Below are positions 42,448 through 50,871 of a DNA stretch of 64,000 nt, piece after piece (within the stretch, counting starts at the first letter, position 1; every line of letters starts with the position of its first letter). A program made the position numbers and the translations under genes. The stretch spans positions 10,415,001 to 10,479,000 of the forward strand of contig NZ_CP130630.1 of NCBI RefSeq assembly GCF_030551255.1. The letters are read 5' to 3'. The stretch is from Streptomyces sp. NL15-2K (GTDB lineage: Bacteria > Actinomycetota > Actinomycetes > Streptomycetales > Streptomycetaceae). The notes under the pieces were generated by a model that worked only from the letters and a program-made list of their open reading frames with translations, made no database searches and was not told where the DNA came from.

Positions 42448-42531
42448 GGATAGACCTATCCGTTTCTCGATCCGGATAGGTCTTTCCGGTTCGCTGTGGC
42501 AACGGTACCACGAAACTGGATAGGGCAATCC
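42448..42531. promoter_or_regulatory. three-site TetR operator array B
   Basis: GGATAGACCTATCC (42448-42461), GGATAGGTCTTTCC (42474-42487) and GGATAGGGCAATCC (42518-42531). Site order, spacing (26 and 44 bp) and linker bases such as TTTCxCGATCC match array A at 39928. Site 1 is identical and sites 2 and 3 are degenerate. It lies between the broken XdhC gene and the dicarboxylate transporter. Confidence 0.75.
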
Positions 42532-42646
42532 GATTGTGTGGCAGGGTGGCGGTCGGTCGAGGTCGCGCCACTGATGCCCCTTGTTCTCGCGGGCCCCTTG
42601 ACAGGCCACCGCTTCGAGCCTCAGGGTGTCGGTCAACACACAGAAC

Positions 42647-42658
42647 GCAATATATTGC
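42647..42658. promoter_or_regulatory. GntR/FadR-type operator candidate before the transporter
   Basis: GCAATATATTGC is a perfect 12-bp palindrome 17 bases before ATG 42676, and very AT-rich for this genome. ACGCAATAT within it recurs at 44768-44776, just before the GntR gene of the same operon, suggesting a shared regulator. Confidence 0.55.
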
Positions 42659-42675
42659 ATATGGCAGGAGTGGGT

Positions 42676-44019
42676 ATGGACGCCGCTGACCAACACCCCA
42701 CCAGCACAGACACTCGACTGAGCCCGCCCACAAGGTTCTTGCGGCGATGCCTCCGGATGCCGATCGGCATCCAGTCGATCATCGCCGTCGGCCTCGGAGC
42801 CCTCGTCGGATCCCTCGCCCCATCCGGGGGCGAGCAGATGAAGATCCTCGGGGAGGTGTTCCTGAACCTGGTGCAGGTCGTCGTGCTGCCCCTGGTCTTC
42901 CCGCTCATCGTGCTGGGCATCGCCCGCATGGAGTCGGTCAAGAAGGTCGGCCGGATCGCCGGCAAGGCGATCCTCTACTTCGAGATCGTCACCACCGTCA
43001 TCCTGCTGATCGCGGTGGGCCTGGCCAAGTTCACGGGCATCGGCAAGGGCGCCCCCGTCGAGAGGGCCGATGCCAAGGACCTCGACGGCATGAGCCAGGG
43101 CATCGACTTCCACGAGCTGGTCCTGCACGCCGTACCGAAGAACATCTTCGCCGCGTTCGGCGAGGGCAACCTGCTCGGCGCGATCGTCTTCGCCCTCCTC
43201 GTGGGCGTCGCCATGGCCGCGATCGGGGAGAAGTCCCAGCCCTTCGCCGCCGTGCTGGAGTCCGTCGCCGCGGTGATGTTCAAGGTCGTCGGCTACGTCA
43301 TCCGCGTCGCGCCACTGGGCGTGCTCGGCTTCATCTCCTACGACGTCGCCCACTACGGCTTCGGCAACCTGCGCAGCCTGATGGGCTTCATCGCCGTGGT
43401 CTACGCGGGCCTGGCCATCGTCGTCGGGGTGCTCTTCCCGCTCATCGCCGCCATCTACCGCATCCGCTACGGCGACCTGCTGAAGTCGATCGCCGGGCTG
43501 GCCGGGATCGCCTTCGTCACCCGCAGCTCCGAGTCCGTTCTGGCACCGCTCATGGGCAGGCTCGAAGCGTTCGGCCTGAGCCGGTCGACGACCTCGTTCG
43601 TCGTCCCCCTCGGCTACTCCTTCAACACGGACGGCTCCGTTCTCTACCAGGCCGCCGCCCTGGTCTTCCTCGCCAACGCCTACGGCACGGACACGTCCCT
43701 GCCCGCCCTGCTCCTCATGGTCGGCGTGCTGGTGATCCTCTCCAAGGGCATGGCCGGAGTCGCCTCCGCCTCCATAGTCGTCCTCATCGCCGCCGGCAAC
43801 TCCATCGGCCTGCCCGCCGAAGGCGTCGCACTGCTCCTCGGTGTGGACTTCATCGTCGACATGGCCCGAACCGGCGTGAACGTCATCGGCAACTCGCTGG
43901 CCGCCGCCGTCGTCGACAGCTCCGAGCAACGGCGTGAAACCAGACGCGGCCGTCGTGAAACCTCCCACGCCCCAGTCGCGCACGAGGCCGTGGCACTGCA
44001 GAAGGACACCGCGCAGTGA
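42676..44019 (+). CDS. cation:dicarboxylate symporter (DctA/GltP family)
   Basis: A 447-residue inner-membrane secondary transporter with about eight helices and two re-entrant loops. The serine-rich hairpin is FVTRSSESVLAPL, SFNTDGSVLYQAAALVFLANA is the NMDGT-like TM7 motif, and DFIVDMARTGVNVIGNSLAAAVV is TM8. Likely substrates are C4-dicarboxylates or acidic amino acids taken up with Na+ or H+. AGGAG lies 6 bases before ATG 42676. It overlaps the racemase gene by GTGA. Confidence 0.88.
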   Translation: MDAADQHPTSTDTRLSPPTRFLRRCLRMPIGIQSIIAVGLGALVGSLAPSGGEQMKILGEVFLNLVQVVVLPLVFPLIVLGIARMESVKKVGRIAGKAILYFEIVTTVILLIAVGLAKFTGIGKGAPVERADAKDLDGMSQGIDFHELVLHAVPKNIFAAFGEGNLLGAIVFALLVGVAMAAIGEKSQPFAAVLESVAAVMFKVVGYVIRVAPLGVLGFISYDVAHYGFGNLRSLMGFIAVVYAGLAIVVGVLFPLIAAIYRIRYGDLLKSIAGLAGIAFVTRSSESVLAPLMGRLEAFGLSRSTTSFVVPLGYSFNTDGSVLYQAAALVFLANAYGTDTSLPALLLMVGVLVILSKGMAGVASASIVVLIAAGNSIGLPAEGVALLLGVDFIVDMARTGVNVIGNSLAAAVVDSSEQRRETRRGRRETSHAPVAHEAVALQKDTAQ

Positions 44020-44753
44020 GCACCCCCACCGCCGCCACTGAGATCATCGGCATCCTGGGCGGCATGGGCCCAGCGGCCACCGCCGACTTCTACGCCAAGT
44101 TGGTGTCGACGACCCCGGGCGACAACGACCAGGAGCACCTGAGAACGGTCATCTGGTCCGACCCCACCATTCCCGACCGCACCGAGGCCCTGCTCGGCGA
44201 CGGCCCCGACCCCACCCCCTGGCTCCTCAACGGCAGTCGCGTCCTGCGCGAGGCCGGGGCCACGGTCATCGCCATCCCGTGCAACACCGCGCACGCCTTC
44301 GTCCCGCGCATCGCCCACCACGTCGGCCTGCCCATCGTCCACATGATCGGCGAAGTCGCCCTGCACCTCACCACGTCGAGGCCCCGCGTCCACACCGCCG
44401 GACTGCTCGCCACCAGCGGCACCGTCCGCGCCGGCCTGTACGAGGAGTGGCTGGACCGCTCCGGCATCCGCCTCGTACTGCCCGATGCCGCAAGCCAGGA
44501 CCGCGAGGTCATGGCCGCCATCCACGCGGTGAAAGCAGGCACACGCGACAAAACGACGACCGCGCTTCTGGCCCGCGCCGCACAACGCCTGACCGAACAG
44601 GGCGCGCAGGCGGTGATCGCCGGCTGCACCGAAATCCCCCTCGGGCTGCCCGCCGGCGCCGTGGACGTCCCCCTCATCGACCCGGCTCTCATCCTGGCCC
44701 AGGCGCTGGTCCGCCGGGCCAGAACCAATGGTGCGGCGGGATGGGGCGAGTGA
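44016..44753 (+). CDS. aspartate/glutamate racemase-family protein
   Basis: 245 residues. Both catalytic cysteines are present, in AIPCNTAHAF (~88) and IAGCTEIPLG (~202), and IGILGGMGPAATADFY opens the chain. It interconverts D and L acidic amino acids without a cofactor. Coupling to a dicarboxylate/amino-acid symporter and a GntR regulator suggests uptake and use of D- or L-aspartate/glutamate. Confidence 0.9.
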   Translation: MSTPTAATEIIGILGGMGPAATADFYAKLVSTTPGDNDQEHLRTVIWSDPTIPDRTEALLGDGPDPTPWLLNGSRVLREAGATVIAIPCNTAHAFVPRIAHHVGLPIVHMIGEVALHLTTSRPRVHTAGLLATSGTVRAGLYEEWLDRSGIRLVLPDAASQDREVMAAIHAVKAGTRDKTTTALLARAAQRLTEQGAQAVIAGCTEIPLGLPAGAVDVPLIDPALILAQALVRRARTNGAAGWGE

Positions 44754-44767
44754 GAGCGATGTACTGT

Positions 44768-44776
44768 ACGCAATAT
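44768..44776 (+). promoter_or_regulatory. shared ACGCAATAT half-site before gntR
   Basis: GTACTGTACGCAATATGTCA (44761-44780) contains the same ACGCAATAT as the palindrome upstream of the transporter and runs into the GntR start codon. A likely autoregulatory site. Confidence 0.45.
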
Positions 44777-45476
44777 GTCACTCGACAGTCCTGTCTCCCG
44801 CCGCCTCCTCAGTGACGAGGTCTTCGACCGCCTGCGCGACTCCATCGTGCGCGGGGAGCTCGTCCCCGGCGAGAAGGTGAAGGACGGCGAGCTCGCCGAG
44901 CGCCTCGGCCTCAGCCGCACCCCGGTACGCGAGGCGCTGGCCCGGCTCGCCGACATCGGCCTGGTCGAGGCCAAACCCGGTGTCTACACCCGCATCACCA
45001 CCCTCAACCGGCGCGACGTCGAAAAGACCCTCGCCGTCCTGCGCTCCCTCGACCAGCTCGCCATCGAGACAGCGGTACCGGTCATGACCGAGCGGGACCT
45101 GCAGCGCATGCGCGAGGCAAACCGCGACTTCGAACGGGCCGTCGCCGCCAACGACACCACCGCCGCACTCGCCGCCGACGACCGCTTCCACGCCGTCCCC
45201 ATCACGGCCGCGGACAACCCCGTGCTCAGCCGGATCGTCGAGCAACTCCACCCGCAGATCCACCGCATCCTCTACCGCAAGTTCTCCACCCTGCTCGGCG
45301 GCCGCAACACCATCGAACACCACGACCAACTCATCGACGTCTGCGCCGGCGGCGACGCCCGCGCCGCCGCCGAAATGTCCGGACACCACTGGTCCGAACT
45401 CGGCGGACACATCAACCGGCTCTTCGACACCAACCAGTTCGCTGAGGCAGCCACCGGTGAGGACGCCGGTCCCTGA
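44775..45476 (+). CDS. GntR-family (FadR/FCD) regulator
   Basis: 233 residues. The winged helix-turn-helix at ~10-75 (VFDRLRDSIVRGELVPGEKV, LAERLGLSRTPVREALARLADIGLVEA) precedes an FCD ligand domain with metal-type residues (D...RFHAV, HHDQLIDVCAGGD, HHWSE). It is last in the transporter-racemase operon, so it probably senses a dicarboxylate or acidic amino acid and represses at the AT-rich palindrome. Confidence 0.9.
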   Translation: MSLDSPVSRRLLSDEVFDRLRDSIVRGELVPGEKVKDGELAERLGLSRTPVREALARLADIGLVEAKPGVYTRITTLNRRDVEKTLAVLRSLDQLAIETAVPVMTERDLQRMREANRDFERAVAANDTTAALAADDRFHAVPITAADNPVLSRIVEQLHPQIHRILYRKFSTLLGGRNTIEHHDQLIDVCAGGDARAAAEMSGHHWSELGGHINRLFDTNQFAEAATGEDAGP

Positions 45477-45544
45477 CCACTGAAGACCACTGAACGGTGC
45501 GGTGGGCTACCGGACTCCTCCGTGCCGTTCGATCACGGCGCCCG

Positions 45545-47341
45545 TCATTTCTTCTCGCGGCCCGGCAGAAACTCCTGCACCTTCGCCTTGAAGCCCTGCT
45601 TGACCATGGACCCGCGGTCCGCGTCGCCCTTGAGGATCGAGGCGGCCGTCGACTCCATCTGGTCCCAGGTGGCGTGCGGCGGGATCGGCGGCACGGCCGG
45701 ATCGGTGAGGAACTCGATCACCGCGGGCCCGTCCGCCTCCAGACCGGCCCGCCAGCCCGCCTCGACGTCCTCCGGCTTCTCCACCCGCACCCCGGTCAGC
45801 CCGAGCGAACGGGCGAAGGCGGCGTACTGCACGTCCGGGATCTCCTGTGAGGGCAGGAAGGACGGGGCGCCCTCCATGGCCCGCATCTCCCACGTCACCT
45901 GGTTCAGGTCGTGGTTGTTCCACACCCCGACCACCAGCCGCGGGTCCTCCCACAGGTCGCGGTACTTCGCCGCGGTGATCAGCTCCGCCATCCCGTTCAT
46001 CTGCATCGCGCCGTCCCCGACCAGCGCGATCGCAGGCCGGTCCGGGTGCGCGAACTTCGCGCCGATCGCATACGGCACACCGCATCCCATCGTCGCCAGC
46101 GTCCCGGACAACGACCCGCGCATACCCGGCCGCATGGTCAGGTGCCGCGCGTACCAGTTCGCCGCCGACCCCGAGTCCGAGGAGACGATGGCGTCGGCCG
46201 GCAGCAGCGGATCCAGCGCGTGGGCGACGTACTCCGGGTTGATCGGATCGGCCGACAGCTGCGACCGCCGCTCCATCACCTCGCGCCAGCGCCGCACGTT
46301 GTCGCACACCGTGTCGTACCACTCGCGGCCGCCGCGCTCCGTCTGCAGCATCGGGATCAGCCGCTGGAGCGTCGCCTTCGCGTCGCCGACGAGATTCACC
46401 TCGTACGGATACCGCATCCCGACCATGTGCGGGTCGATGTCGATCTGCACCCCCCGCGCCTTGCCGAACTCCGGCATGAACTGCGTGTACGGGAAGGACG
46501 ACCCGATGGTCAGCAGCGTGTCGCAGTCCCGCATCAGCTCGTACGACGGACGGGTGCCCAGCAGGCCGATCGAGCCGGTGACGTACGGCAGTTCGTCGCT
46601 CAGCACGTCCTTGCCCAGCAGCGCCTTGGCCACGCCGGCGCCGAGCAGCTCGGCGATCCGCTCCACCTCGGCCCGCGCGCCCGCCGCGCCCTGGCCGACC
46701 AGGATCGCCACCTTGTCACCGGAGTCGAGGATCTCCGCCGCCCGCCGCAGGGACTCCTCGGACGGAACCGCCGTCCAGGAAGAGCGGTCCAGGCTGGACG
46801 GAACCATCTTGAACTCGTGCGTCGGCGGCGAGTAGTCGAGCTCCTGCACATCGCCCGGGATGATGACCGCCGTCGGACAGCGGCGCGCGTAGGCGGTGCG
46901 GATCGCCCGGTCCAGCACGTTCGGCAGCTGCTCGGGGACCGTCACCGTCTCCACGAAGTCGGAGGCGACGTCCTTGAAGAGCGTGTGCAGGTCCACTTCC
47001 TGCTGGTACGAGCCGCCCATCGCGGTGCGGTGCGTCTGGCCGACGATCGCCAGCACCGGCACATGGTCGAGCTTGGCGTCGTACAGCCCGTTGAGCAGGT
47101 GGATCGCGCCCGGACCCGAGGTCGCCGCGCACACTCCGAGACGACCGCTGAACTTGGCGTAGCCGACCGCCTCGAACGCGGACATCTCCTCGTGCCGTGA
47201 CTGGACGAAACGGGGCTGGTTCTCCGCCCGCCCCCACGCGGCGAGCAGACCGTTGATGCCGTCGCCGGGATAGCCGAAGACGTGCTCCACACCCCACTCG
47301 CGCAGCCGCGCGAGGACGTGGTCGGAGACCTTGGTGCTCAT
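45545..47341 (-). CDS. thiamine-pyrophosphate enzyme (pyruvate oxidase/acetolactate-synthase type)
   Basis: 598 residues with the three-domain TPP layout. The catalytic Glu is in FVQSRHEEMSAFEAVGYAK, the middle domain begins near 195, and the TPP motif is GDGAMQMNGMAELITAAKYR...NN (~430). It best resembles PoxB-like or uncharacterised TPP-requiring proteins of actinomycetes that decarboxylate pyruvate. The C-terminal ~30 residues (KQGFKAKVQEFLPGREKK) are basic and amphipathic, as in the membrane-binding tail of PoxB. The gene is single, divergent from the sigma factor. Confidence 0.87.
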   Translation of the reverse strand: MSTKVSDHVLARLREWGVEHVFGYPGDGINGLLAAWGRAENQPRFVQSRHEEMSAFEAVGYAKFSGRLGVCAATSGPGAIHLLNGLYDAKLDHVPVLAIVGQTHRTAMGGSYQQEVDLHTLFKDVASDFVETVTVPEQLPNVLDRAIRTAYARRCPTAVIIPGDVQELDYSPPTHEFKMVPSSLDRSSWTAVPSEESLRRAAEILDSGDKVAILVGQGAAGARAEVERIAELLGAGVAKALLGKDVLSDELPYVTGSIGLLGTRPSYELMRDCDTLLTIGSSFPYTQFMPEFGKARGVQIDIDPHMVGMRYPYEVNLVGDAKATLQRLIPMLQTERGGREWYDTVCDNVRRWREVMERRSQLSADPINPEYVAHALDPLLPADAIVSSDSGSAANWYARHLTMRPGMRGSLSGTLATMGCGVPYAIGAKFAHPDRPAIALVGDGAMQMNGMAELITAAKYRDLWEDPRLVVGVWNNHDLNQVTWEMRAMEGAPSFLPSQEIPDVQYAAFARSLGLTGVRVEKPEDVEAGWRAGLEADGPAVIEFLTDPAVPPIPPHATWDQMESTAASILKGDADRGSMVKQGFKAKVQEFLPGREKK

Positions 47342-47479
47342 GGACGGACCTCCCGGACATAGGTGACACAGGCAGCAGCCTTACGAGTCACCCCGCGCGC
47401 CCCCGGAAAACCTGCCCCGTGTTTGCCGCCGGGGTCCGGGGGCAGGCGCACTGCACAGTGCTTCGGACCGGAGGCACGT

Positions 47480-47542
47480 CCGTGGGAGCGGCGGGACGCC
47501 GCCCCGGACGCGTCTGTCCGAACCGCAGACGCGCTCCCACGG
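47480..47542 (+). ncRNA. structured leader (three-way junction) before the sigma factor
   Basis: CCGTGGGAGC (47480-47489) pairs with GCTCCCACGG (47533-47542). Inside it are two further hairpins: GCGGCG-GGA-CGCCGC (47488-47502) and GCGTCTG, nine-base loop, CAGACGC (47510-47532). The arrangement folds as a compact three-way junction 44 bases before the start codon. It could be a regulatory 5' UTR or a terminator-type element; no known riboswitch is recognised. Confidence 0.5.
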
Positions 47543-47586
47543 TGACCGTCCAACCCAGAGCACAATCAAGGGAGTTGCGACGCATC

Positions 47587-48381
47587 ATGCCCACTCAAGT
47601 GAGCGCGAAGCACCACCCGCACGACGACGCCCCCGACACGGCACAGGCATTCCGCAGGCTCGCCGAGCTCCCCCCGGGCCACGAGCGCGACACCCTCCGT
47701 GATCAGGTCGTCGAGGCATGGCTGCCCATGGCCGAGCGGCTCGCCGGACGGTTCCGCAGCCGCGGCGAGAGCTTCGAGGACCTGCGCCAGGTCGCGGCCC
47801 TCGGCCTGGTCAAGGCCGTCGACCGGTACGACCCCTCGCGCGGCAACGCCTTCGAGAGCTACGCCGTGCCCACCATCACCGGCGAGATCAAGCGGCACTT
47901 CCGCGACCACATGTGGACCCTGCACGTACCCCGCCGAGTCCAGGACCTGCGCAACCGCGTCCGCTTCGCCTTACAGGACCTGTCACAGACCATCTCGGGG
48001 CACAGGCCCACCGTCGCGGAGATCGCCCAGCACGCGAACATGAGCGAAGAGGACGTCCTGGTGGGCCTGGAGGCCCTGGAGAGCTTCACGGCACTGTCGC
48101 TGGACGCGGAACTGCCCGGCAGCGAGGACGGGTACTCGCTGAGTGACGCGCTGGGGTCGGCGGATCCCGCGCTCGACACGGTCGTGGACCGGGAGGCGGT
48201 GAAGCCTCGGCTGGCCGCGCTGCCCGAGCGGGAACGGGCGATCCTGTACATGCGGTTCTTCCGGGACATGACGCAGAGCCGGATCGCCGAGCAGCTGGGG
48301 ATCTCGCAGATGCATGTCTCCCGGCTGATCAGCCGGTGTTGTGGGCGGGTTCGTGAGCAGGTGATGAGGGACGCCGCCTAG
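47587..48381 (+). CDS. SigB/SigF-family RNA polymerase sigma factor
   Basis: 264 residues. Region 2 (LAGRFRSRGESFEDLRQVAALGLVKAVDRYDP, FESYAVPTITGEIKRHFRDH) and region 4 (LPERERAILYMRFFRDMTQSRIAEQLGISQMHVSRLISR) are complete, with region 3 between. This is the stress/sporulation type, usually controlled by anti-sigma factors; none is adjacent. Several window genes have SigB-like promoters (e.g. at 12823). The GGGAG ribosome site is about 12 bases before the ATG, rather far. Confidence 0.9.
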   Translation: MPTQVSAKHHPHDDAPDTAQAFRRLAELPPGHERDTLRDQVVEAWLPMAERLAGRFRSRGESFEDLRQVAALGLVKAVDRYDPSRGNAFESYAVPTITGEIKRHFRDHMWTLHVPRRVQDLRNRVRFALQDLSQTISGHRPTVAEIAQHANMSEEDVLVGLEALESFTALSLDAELPGSEDGYSLSDALGSADPALDTVVDREAVKPRLAALPERERAILYMRFFRDMTQSRIAEQLGISQMHVSRLISRCCGRVREQVMRDAA

Positions 48382-48396
48382 GTCAGAGGCCAGGCC

Positions 48397-49542
48397 CTAC
48401 CGCGTTCCGGTCATCGCCAGCGCGATGTGGCGGGACATGGTGTCCACGGCTTGGGCCTCCGCCATCGAGAAGGCGAGGCGGGGGCCGCAGCGGAAGAGGG
48501 TGAGGACGCCCTGGACCGCGCCCTCCACCCTCAGCGGCACGCACAGCAGTGACGTGACGTTCGCCTGGGCCAGGACCGGCGTGCCGTACTCGTCGTGGCC
48601 GAAGGCGTTCGGGTCCTCCGGGCGGATCTGGAGGGCCGTGGAGCCGCCTCGGGCCGCCTCCACGGCCAAGGGGCAGGTGGCCGGATCCTGCGCCGACAGG
48701 GCCGCCGCCTCCTTTTCCGAGGGGGCCAGGACCGTCGTACGGGACAAGCGGGCGGCGCCGGTGTCGGCGATCACCCAGTCGGCGAAGCGGCCGTGCAGCA
48801 CGTGTGCCGCCCGCTCCAGGACCGTCGCACGGGATAAGCGGGCCTCGGGCCGGGTGGTCAGCAGGGTCGTGGTCATGGTGTCCAGGAGGTCCATCAGCGC
48901 CGCGTGCCGGGTGGCCTCGGTGAGGTCGGGGACCTGGCCCGCCGTGCCCTCGGCCGGGGCCGGGGTGGCGGGCACCGTGGAGCCGGCCGGCTGCAGCACC
49001 ACCAGGACCGTGGTGCGCGGCTCGCCGCGCGGGTGTATGGCGGTGAGGGTCGCGTGGACCGGAACCGACGGGCGCTGCTGGAGGTGGACGGTCAGGCTGC
49101 GGTCGCCCTCGCCGCGCGCCACCGCCGCGGCCTGGGAACGGAACGCGGCCCGGTCGGCGTGCGCGAGGAACCCCGTCAGCGGGCGTCCCGTCGCGTATCC
49201 GGCGCGGACGCCGGTGAAGGCGGTCGCCGCGAAGTTGAGCCGCCGTACGACCGTCTCGCGGTCCACCAGCGCGACCGGCTGCGGGAACCGCTGGAACACG
49301 GTGCGCAGCAGGTGCTGCTCCTGACGGTCGGCACGGTGGCCGGAGGGAGCGCGGGACGGGCCGGTCGCGGACAGCCGCTGGTACCAGGGCCACAGCTGGT
49401 CGGCGACGTGGTCGAGTTCGAAGAGCGCCGCGTCCAGCACCGTCGACAGGTCCCCGCCCGAGGCGGACCGGGCCGCTTTGAGCTCCGCGACGCGGCGCAC
49501 GAAATCCGCGAGCTCTTCACCGAATTCGTCCGTCTGCGTCAT
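48397..49542 (-). CDS. PAS- and GAF-domain sensory protein
   Basis: 381 residues. An N-terminal helical region is followed by a PAS domain (~75-190: FQRFPQPVALVDRETVVRRLNFAATAFTG, GRPLTGFLAHADR) and a GAF domain (~225-380: VLHGRFADWVIAD, VTSLLCVPLRVEGAVQGVLTLFR). There is no kinase, phosphatase or output domain, so it may be a PP2C-less relative of the stress-signalling sensors near sigma factors. It converges on the sigma gene with only 15 bases between. Confidence 0.8.
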   Translation of the reverse strand: MTQTDEFGEELADFVRRVAELKAARSASGGDLSTVLDAALFELDHVADQLWPWYQRLSATGPSRAPSGHRADRQEQHLLRTVFQRFPQPVALVDRETVVRRLNFAATAFTGVRAGYATGRPLTGFLAHADRAAFRSQAAAVARGEGDRSLTVHLQQRPSVPVHATLTAIHPRGEPRTTVLVVLQPAGSTVPATPAPAEGTAGQVPDLTEATRHAALMDLLDTMTTTLLTTRPEARLSRATVLERAAHVLHGRFADWVIADTGAARLSRTTVLAPSEKEAAALSAQDPATCPLAVEAARGGSTALQIRPEDPNAFGHDEYGTPVLAQANVTSLLCVPLRVEGAVQGVLTLFRCGPRLAFSMAEAQAVDTMSRHIALAMTGTR

Positions 49543-49653
49543 GCGACGAACCTAACGTGCGCGACTCGGCCCCGACCGGTGGTGGTCACAAACCGTGGAT
49601 GCCGTTTCCCGTCCGGGGCACCGGGAAGGTGCGCACAAGAGGAGGAGAGCAGC

Positions 49654-50370
49654 ATGCCGGACACCGCACGCCCCGGCTCCTGGGCTACGGAGTCTGCCGA
49701 GTCCGCCCTTCCCGGGCGGCGACTGTCGGAACTGGTCGAGCAGGCCGCTCGCTGCACCGCCGACTGCTGCGGTGCCAGCGGCATGGTGAACGAGGGCGCC
49801 GGTGAACCGCCCGCCGCGGTCACCCACCCCGACCTCGCCGCGCTCGTCGCGGTGCAGCTCCGCTCCGGTGACGGGCCCATCCCGGCCTCCCTGGACCGCG
49901 GGAAGACCGTGGACTGCGCGGACCTGCTGCGCGAGGAGCGCTGGCCGGAGTACCGCGCCCTGGCGCTCGACTCGGGGGTGCGCTCCAGTGTGACGATCCC
50001 CTTCCGGCGCTCCGGGCTGACGGTGGCCCTCAGCCTCTACAGCTTCCGGCCCGGCGCCCTGTCCGACGCCCCGCACGGGCCCGCCCGGGCGCTCGGCGAC
50101 CTCGCCGCGACCTGCCTGGTCCGCGACCGCTCCTACCGCGCCGCGCTCACCGAGCTCGACCAGCTGGGCACCGCCCTGCGCTCCCGCCCCGTCGTCGACC
50201 AGGCCTGCGGCATCGTCATGCACGTCCTGGGCTGCGACGCCGACACCGCCTTCGGCGTACTGCGGCGCATCTCGCAGGGCGCGAACCGGAAGCTGGCGGA
50301 CGTCGCCTCGGCCGTCGTGGAGCGGCGGGGGAGGGGGCTGGAGAAGGAGCTGGCGTCGCTGCTGAACTGA
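49654..50370 (+). CDS. GAF-ANTAR RNA-binding regulator
   Basis: 238 residues. A GAF-like domain (~20-160: VRSSVTIPFRRSGLTVALSLYSF) is followed by ANTAR (~170-225: LRSRPVVDQACGIVMHVLGC, AFGVLRRISQGANRKLADVA). ANTAR proteins bind paired RNA hairpins to prevent termination. GGAGGAG is 4 bases upstream of the ATG. It is divergent from the PAS/GAF gene and could sense with it. The sigma-factor leader hairpins 2 kb away are a speculative target. Confidence 0.87.
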   Translation: MPDTARPGSWATESAESALPGRRLSELVEQAARCTADCCGASGMVNEGAGEPPAAVTHPDLAALVAVQLRSGDGPIPASLDRGKTVDCADLLREERWPEYRALALDSGVRSSVTIPFRRSGLTVALSLYSFRPGALSDAPHGPARALGDLAATCLVRDRSYRAALTELDQLGTALRSRPVVDQACGIVMHVLGCDADTAFGVLRRISQGANRKLADVASAVVERRGRGLEKELASLLN

Positions 50371-50415
50371 CGCGGGCGGGCGGGCGGGGCCGGGGAGACC
50401 GGGCCTCGTTGCTCT

Positions 50416-50605
50416 GATCGCTCTGGGCGGTGGTGGCTGGTGCGGGTTGTCGTGATCGCTCTGGGCGGTGGTGGCTGGTGCGGGTTGTCGTGATCGCTCT
50501 GGGCGGTGGTGGCTGGTGCGGGTTGTCGTGATCGCTCTGGGCGGTGGTGGCTGGTGCGGGTTGTCGTGATCGCTCTGGGCGGTGGTGGCTGGCGCGGGTT
50601 GTCCT
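50416..50605. repeat. five 38-bp tandem repeats in a 500-bp gene-free region
   Basis: The unit starts GATCGCTCTGGGCGGTGGTG and is 38 bp. Copies begin at 50416, 50454, 50492, 50530 and 50568. The first four are identical, the fifth has two changes, and a decayed sixth follows. Reading frames through it are repeat artefacts. The rest of 50371-50871 holds no other recognisable feature. Confidence 0.92.
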
Positions 50606-50871
50606 GATCGCTCTGGGCTGCGGTGACCGGCGCGCGTCGCCCCGGATCGCTCCGCGTCGCGGTGGACCGGCCCGCGTCGCTCCGGGCACAGCCCGCGTCA
50701 CCGGGGAGCCCGGCCGTGCCCCCGTGGCACCGGTCGTGTCACCCGCTCGGCCGTCCCCGTCCCGCGAATGGTGTCCGGCCGCGCGCGTCCCTGCGGTGGG
50801 CGGGCTGTGATGGCTGCGGGGGCACGACCGCCGTGTCCCCGGCCCTGCCCTCGGCCGAAGGAGCCCACTCC

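Noticed and set aside
33600..45476. A defined genomic island or integrative element
   Set aside because: No integrase, tRNA-linked attachment repeat or conjugation gene was seen; only accessory content and scars support transfer.
50416..50605. Possible CRISPR array
   Set aside because: Units are contiguous 38-mers without spacers and no cas genes are nearby.
50216..50701. Minus-strand open frame through the 38-bp repeats, encoding repeated histidine/proline-rich units
   Set aside because: It is a by-product of a tandem array that is open in several frames; no ribosome site or domain.
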